Positions 59,951 through 64,000 of a DNA stretch of 64,000 nucleotides are shown here, in pieces. The DNA is taken from NCBI RefSeq assembly GCF_030813435.1, contig NZ_JAUSUG010000023.1, positions 1 to 64,000 of the forward strand, written 5' to 3'. Below the pieces are notes generated by a model. The model had not been told where the DNA came from. It worked only from the letters and a program-made list of their open reading frames with translations, and made no database searches. The stretch's first letter is position 1, and every line of letters starts with the position of its first letter. The DNA is from Evansella vedderi (GTDB lineage Bacteria > Bacillota > Bacilli > Bacillales > Salisediminibacteriaceae). The position numbers were made by a program, and so were the translations under genes.

Positions 59951-61147
59951 ATGTTTACTACTACAGTTGAAAAAAATACTAATCTTGTACAAAAGGCACG
60001 CTCCTTTGTACCAAGATTGCGGGGACGAACCAAGGAAACAGAGGCCATACGAAAAATTCCTGATTCCACAATCAAAGAATTAAAAGATACAGGCTTATTC
60101 CACATTTTACGCTCGCAGAGGTTCGGTGGGTTTGAATCAAATATGAGAACATACACAGAATGTGTAACGGAGATTTCTCGGGGCTGTGGATCAACTGGAT
60201 GGGTTTATGCTCTTTGTTGTATTCGGGAATTAATGATTTCGGAATCATTTTCAGAGAAAACACATGAAGAAATTTATGGATCAGGTGAAGAGGTTATTTT
60301 TGCTGGGGTATTTGAACCTAGAAAAATCAATGTTCGCCGGGTTGAAGGCGGTTACATGATTGAAGATGGGTTTTGGCCCTTTTGTTCAGGCTCTCTTCAT
60401 GCAACATGGGGATACTTTGGAATGCCCATAGTAGACGAAGAGGGAAAAGTAGTGGATCAAGGATTAATTACAGTTCCTATGTGTCAAGTGGAAATCGCAG
60501 ATGATTGGCATGTCGTTGGTCTCCGTGGAACTGGTAGTAACAGTATTTATATGAAGGATGTGTTTGTACCAGATCACCGTGTAGTATCCTTTACGGAAGC
60601 TATTCGTGGAAAGTTTCAATCCAAACATTTAAGGGATATTGCCCTCTATAATACGGCTTTATTCCCTGCACTGGCAATGTCATTAGGTGTACCAGCATTA
60701 GGGATGGCGAAAGCTGCATTAGAATTATTCACTGAAAAACTACCTTACCGGAAAGCAGCCAATTTAGGAGTGGAAAACTTAATGGATGCTACTGTTACTC
60801 ACCACCAGTTAGCAGATGTATCACTTAAAGTGGAAACAGCTGCGATGCACTTTTACCAGGTTGCTGACAACTTAGATGCTTGGGCAGCAAGTGGAAAATA
60901 TATGGACAAATCGGAAAGGGTAAAGTCATTAGCGAACATCGGATATGCAGTGCAGCAGTGTAAAGAAGCCATCGATATTATCATCCTTGCTAGTGGATCA
61001 GCAATTGTCGCGGATGGGAATCCAATTCAGCAAATTTCACGAGATTTTTCAGCATTATATACACACCGAACTATTTCGCCAGTAACTTCGAAAGAAAATT
61101 ACGGTCGAACCCTTTGCGGATTACATTCAAATACGAAAAATATTTAA
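59951..61147 (+). CDS. Flavin-dependent monooxygenase, oxygenase component 3
   Basis: This is a 398-aa group D flavin monooxygenase, the third paralogue. LRSQRFGGFESN, GCGSTGWVYALC, FCSGSLHATWGYFG and VGLRGTGSNSIYMKDVFVPDHR are visible. It is closest in pattern to oxygenase 2. The ATG at 59951 follows GAGGGGGAGG by 4-5 bases; the earlier ATG at 59930 lies before that site. It is paired with dioxygenase 3 (25 bp downstream), giving a hydroxylate-then-cleave module under one promoter. Confidence 0.88.
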   Translation: MFTTTVEKNTNLVQKARSFVPRLRGRTKETEAIRKIPDSTIKELKDTGLFHILRSQRFGGFESNMRTYTECVTEISRGCGSTGWVYALCCIRELMISESFSEKTHEEIYGSGEEVIFAGVFEPRKINVRRVEGGYMIEDGFWPFCSGSLHATWGYFGMPIVDEEGKVVDQGLITVPMCQVEIADDWHVVGLRGTGSNSIYMKDVFVPDHRVVSFTEAIRGKFQSKHLRDIALYNTALFPALAMSLGVPALGMAKAALELFTEKLPYRKAANLGVENLMDATVTHHQLADVSLKVETAAMHFYQVADNLDAWAASGKYMDKSERVKSLANIGYAVQQCKEAIDIIILASGSAIVADGNPIQQISRDFSALYTHRTISPVTSKENYGRTLCGLHSNTKNI

Positions 61148-61172
61148 CAATATACGAGTTGGAGGAAGGAAA

Positions 61173-62129
61173 ATGAGATTGCCTGAAATTGCAAAGTTAG
61201 GACATGTAGCCCTTGTAACCCCTGATTTAGAAAAATCTCTCTGGTTTTTCCGCGATGTCATCGGTTTAGAGATAACAGAGCAAGTGGGGGATACGGTTTA
61301 TTTACGGGCATGGGGAGATTTCGAGCATCACAGTTTATCATTAACTGCCGGGGGAACTGGATACGTAGATCACATAGGATGGAGAACGAAGCAACCAGAG
61401 GACGTGGAAGGATTTGCTGAACTAATTGAAAAAACTGGAACAAATGTAGAGTGGGTAGAAGCTGGAACAGAGGCAGGGCAAGGAAGAGCAATTCGTTTTA
61501 AGTTGCCGAGTCAGCATACATTTGAAATTTACTACGATGTGGAAAAGCCAGAAGTGGAGGAGAAACGTCGATCCCTTTTAAAAAATCAATCATATAAATC
61601 ATGGAACCGCGGTGTTTCTCCGAGAAGGTTTGACCATGTTAACATCCATACATCAACGGATGCATCGTTAACTTATAAATTTTTAGAAGAACAGCTAGGG
61701 TTTAAAATGCGAGAGTTTCTTCGTGATGATGATCATAATACGCTAGCTGGCTGGATGAGTGTCACACCTTTAGTACACGATGTGGCAGTATTAGCAAAGC
61801 CGCAAGCGCCTACTCCTGCAAGATTGCACCATATTTCATATTGGTCGGATAATATGCAAGACATTTTGCGAGCGGCGGATATTCTATGTGAGAATAATAT
61901 CGATTTTATCGGACCAGGGAAACATGGGATTTCCCAGGCAATGTATTTATATGTGATGGATCCAGGGAGTGGATGTCGCGTGGAACTATTCAGTGGGGGA
62001 TATTTAATCTTTGAACCAGATTGGGAGCCAATCGAGTGGACGATGGCGGAAAGATCCCTTGGAAATACGTATTGGGGAGATTCTGTTCAAGATAAACCGG
62101 AAAATAACATTACGATAGAAGCGAAGTAA
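61173..62129 (+). CDS. Extradiol ring-cleavage dioxygenase 3
   Basis: This is a 318-aa third type I extradiol dioxygenase. The same metal ligands are present at the same positions (His155, HH 219-220, Glu271), as are His202, His251 and Tyr260. Positions around 130-140, 184-190 and 205-215 differ from the other two, which fits a different ring substituent. TTGGAGG lies 9-10 bases before the ATG. It is cotranscribed with oxygenase 3 and followed by the FAD synthetase gene 58 bp later. Confidence 0.93.
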   Translation: MRLPEIAKLGHVALVTPDLEKSLWFFRDVIGLEITEQVGDTVYLRAWGDFEHHSLSLTAGGTGYVDHIGWRTKQPEDVEGFAELIEKTGTNVEWVEAGTEAGQGRAIRFKLPSQHTFEIYYDVEKPEVEEKRRSLLKNQSYKSWNRGVSPRRFDHVNIHTSTDASLTYKFLEEQLGFKMREFLRDDDHNTLAGWMSVTPLVHDVAVLAKPQAPTPARLHHISYWSDNMQDILRAADILCENNIDFIGPGKHGISQAMYLYVMDPGSGCRVELFSGGYLIFEPDWEPIEWTMAERSLGNTYWGDSVQDKPENNITIEAK

Positions 62130-62187
62130 TTCATTATTATTAATGATTATGTTTAAGGAACAAAAATAATTTTGAGGGGGGAGTTGT

Positions 62188-63048
62188 ATGAGAACAATAT
62201 ATTTAAACCCCGAGAATTTAGCTGAGTGGCAAAAAGCAGCCAAGCCAACCGTTATGGCTTTAGGGTTTTTTGATGGTCTTCATAAAGGTCATCAAAAAGT
62301 GATTGAAACGGCGAAGAAAATCGGATTGAAAAAAGGTCTATCTGTATCTGTGATGAGCTTCTTTCCTCATCCGAAAACAGTGTTATCAAAGGGGAAAAAA
62401 CAATTTAACTACTTAATGCCACTCTCTATGAAGGAGAAAGTATTACAGACACTTGGGGTAGATACATTCTATATCGTTGAATTTGATAGAGAGTTCTCCT
62501 CTCTTTCCCCAAAACAATTTGTTCATAAATATCTTATCAACCTTGGTGTGGTTCATGCAGTGGCTGGGTTTGATTATACCTATGGATTCAAAGGTGAAGG
62601 GAATATGGATCGGATCCGGAATGATTCTGGAAATGCTCTTGAAGTATCAAAAGTAGCAAAAGTAGAGTGCAAAGGGGAAAAAATAAGTTCCACATGTATA
62701 CGAGAAAAACTACTAACTGGAAATATAAACGATCTTCCCAGTTTTCTTGGAAGGTTGTACGAAGTGGAATGTTGTTATGATGGTAAATCCCTTCATCTAA
62801 AGCCTTATTACACTCTACCTGCTTCCGGGAGATATATAGTGACTTTCCATACTCGTTTTCTTTCTAAAGAAGGAGAAGTGATTGTTTCGGAAAAGGGTGA
62901 CATTATAACCCAAAGTGATTTCTCCACATTTCTGCGACCTCAACAGAATGTGACGATTACTTGGCTAAAGCGAAGTGGAGAGATAAAGGATTATCCATTA
63001 TATAAAAATGAATGGAAGTATTCTGAGGTACATTACTCATCTTTATAG
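62188..63048 (+). CDS. FAD synthetase (adenylyltransferase) without a clear riboflavin kinase domain
   Basis: This is a 286-aa protein. Residues 1-180 match the adenylyltransferase domain of RibF: GFFDGLHKGHQKV with the HxGH motif, FFPHP, FDREFSSLSPKQFVHKYL, GFDYTYGFKGEG and ISSTCIREKL. The last 100 residues do not show the riboflavin kinase motifs and look degenerate or replaced. It would therefore make FAD from FMN and ATP but not FMN from riboflavin. Its place in the oxygenase cluster suggests a dedicated cofactor supply. GAGGGGGGAG lies 5-6 bases before the ATG. Confidence 0.85.
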   Translation: MRTIYLNPENLAEWQKAAKPTVMALGFFDGLHKGHQKVIETAKKIGLKKGLSVSVMSFFPHPKTVLSKGKKQFNYLMPLSMKEKVLQTLGVDTFYIVEFDREFSSLSPKQFVHKYLINLGVVHAVAGFDYTYGFKGEGNMDRIRNDSGNALEVSKVAKVECKGEKISSTCIREKLLTGNINDLPSFLGRLYEVECCYDGKSLHLKPYYTLPASGRYIVTFHTRFLSKEGEVIVSEKGDIITQSDFSTFLRPQQNVTITWLKRSGEIKDYPLYKNEWKYSEVHYSSL

Positions 63049-63096
63049 TTAGAAAAAGATAAATGAAATAATAAGTAGAAAAGGTGATTAGTAGGT

Positions 63097-63987
63097 ATGA
63101 CTAATTCAACGAAAACGGAAAAATTTCAATATTTATTGCAACAACCATCGTCATTTATTTTACCAGGAGCTTATGATTCTATGTCCGCTAGATTAATAGA
63201 AGAAATGGGATTCAGCGCCATTTATGCAACAGGTGCCGGAATATCCAATGCCCAACTAGGTTGGGCTGATGTAGGATTAACCTCGTTAAAAGAAATAGTA
63301 GATATTGTTGGAAGAATGACGGATGTAACGACCGTCCCTATTGTTGTAGATGCGGATACTGGTTTTGGCAATGCCATAAATGTCATACGTACTGTCCGTG
63401 AATTTGAAAGAGCCGGAGTGGCCGCGATACAAATGGAAGACCAAGTATCTCCAAAGAAGTGCGGACATTTCAATGGAAAAGATGTGATTTCAAAAGACGA
63501 AATGGTCAACAAAATAAAAGCAGCTGTGGATACGAGACGAGATGAAAATTTAGCAATTATCGCACGAACGGATGCATTAGCGGTGAATGGAATAGGAGAT
63601 GCGCTCGAACGGGCTCATGCCTATGTAGAAGCAGGAGCGGATGTACTCTTTGTGGAAGCGCCAACGACTTTGGAACAGCTAGAACAAATAACCACGTCAC
63701 TAAAAGGTATCCCGCAGATTATTAATTTAGTGGAAGGCGGGAAAACCCCTTTATTGTCATTAGACGAAGCAGAAAAGCTAGGATTTAAAATCATGCTTTG
63801 TGCAAATACTGTTCTTCGATCTGCGATTAAGGGGATTACCAATTCGCTGAATGTATTAAAGGAGGAAGGTTCACAAAAAAATCTTTCCGACTTGATTTGT
63901 ACGTGGGAAGAAAGGCAGTCACTCTTTAAACTCCATCAAGTAAAAGAATGGGAAAAAGAGTATCTATATAATTTAAATCAAAAATAG
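63097..63987 (+). CDS. Isocitrate lyase/PEP mutase superfamily enzyme
   Basis: This is a 296-aa TIM-barrel enzyme. LPGAYDSMSARLIEEMGFSAIY at the start, VDADTGFGNA (metal-binding Asp, about residues 86-95), IQMEDQ and KKCGHF with the catalytic Cys of the lyase signature K(K/R)CGH are all present. The set fits methylisocitrate lyase (PrpB), carboxyvinyl-carboxyphosphonate mutase relatives or 2,3-dimethylmalate lyase. It cleaves a C-C bond of a 2-hydroxy di- or tricarboxylate. With the MmgE/PrpD and TcuA-like proteins it may form a second carboxylate pathway. AAGGTGATTAG precedes the ATG, and another ribosome site (AAAGGTGGT) follows at the window end, so the operon continues. Confidence 0.85.
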   Translation: MTNSTKTEKFQYLLQQPSSFILPGAYDSMSARLIEEMGFSAIYATGAGISNAQLGWADVGLTSLKEIVDIVGRMTDVTTVPIVVDADTGFGNAINVIRTVREFERAGVAAIQMEDQVSPKKCGHFNGKDVISKDEMVNKIKAAVDTRRDENLAIIARTDALAVNGIGDALERAHAYVEAGADVLFVEAPTTLEQLEQITTSLKGIPQIINLVEGGKTPLLSLDEAEKLGFKIMLCANTVLRSAIKGITNSLNVLKEEGSQKNLSDLICTWEERQSLFKLHQVKEWEKEYLYNLNQK

Positions 63988-64000
63988 TAAAGGTGGTAAT

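Overview
The window is low-GC Gram-positive (Bacillaceae) chromosome. The evidence is AT-rich coding DNA, strong GGAGG ribosome sites, a tRNA array in the same order as the Bacillus subtilis trnD cluster (Glu-Val-fMet-Asp-Phe-Thr-Tyr-Trp-His-Gln-Gly-Cys-Leu-Leu), CcpA-like cre motifs and Bacillus-type families (YusW, DUF3231, bPH_4). The species cannot be named from the sequence alone.

Region 1 (1-1386): the 3' end of tRNA-Glu and 13 complete tRNA genes, all on the plus strand.

Region 2 (1365-25524): a 24-kb integrated element inserted in the 3' end of the last tRNA, tRNA-Leu(CAA). An 18-bp piece of the tRNA (1365-1382) is repeated exactly at 25507-25524. Direct TTTACACA-type repeats near both ends look like integrase arm sites. 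The left 6 kb is the backbone: tyrosine integrase, DUF771 protein, a helix-turn-helix regulator with a DUF1385 membrane protein, two more HTH proteins and a phage/plasmid-type Rep. No conjugation genes are present. The remaining 16 kb is a defence island: a 1268-aa nuclease-STAND NTPase (Avs-like), a complete type I restriction-modification operon, an ABC-three-component (ABC-3C) operon with a Rad50-like zinc-hook ATPase and a Cap4-like nuclease, and a HEPN-motif protein.

Region 3 (25530-33505): ordinary or decaying chromosome. It holds relics of broken genes beside a possible ADP-ribosyltransferase-like protein, an Nmad3-like protein, a small PH-domain membrane protein, a yusW-like lipoprotein gene broken by a stop codon at the lipobox, a GC-rich MITE-like repeat, a family PL11 rhamnogalacturonan lyase and a DUF3231 protein.

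Region 4 (33724-64000): a 30-kb catabolic cluster, almost all on the plus strand. The logic is that of meta-cleavage of a phenolic ring: two-component flavin monooxygenase (three oxygenase paralogues, one reductase), extradiol dioxygenase (three paralogues), meta-cleavage-product hydrolase (two paralogues), then hydratase, aldolase and acylating aldehyde dehydrogenase giving pyruvate and an acyl-CoA. Around this core sit an SMP-30 lactonase, an oligopeptide-type ABC transporter with fused ATPases, a sulfatase, an MmgE/PrpD protein, a TcuA-like flavoprotein, an FAD synthetase without a recognisable kinase domain and a PEP-mutase/isocitrate-lyase family enzyme. Regulators are a GntR/FCD protein and a chimera of a XylR-type aromatic sensor with a PucR-type HTH. 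Six copies of a 17-bp imperfect palindrome (CCAAT-N7-ATTGG) lie upstream of six transcription units and probably define the regulon. The true substrate is unknown; the sulfatase hints at sulfated phenolics.
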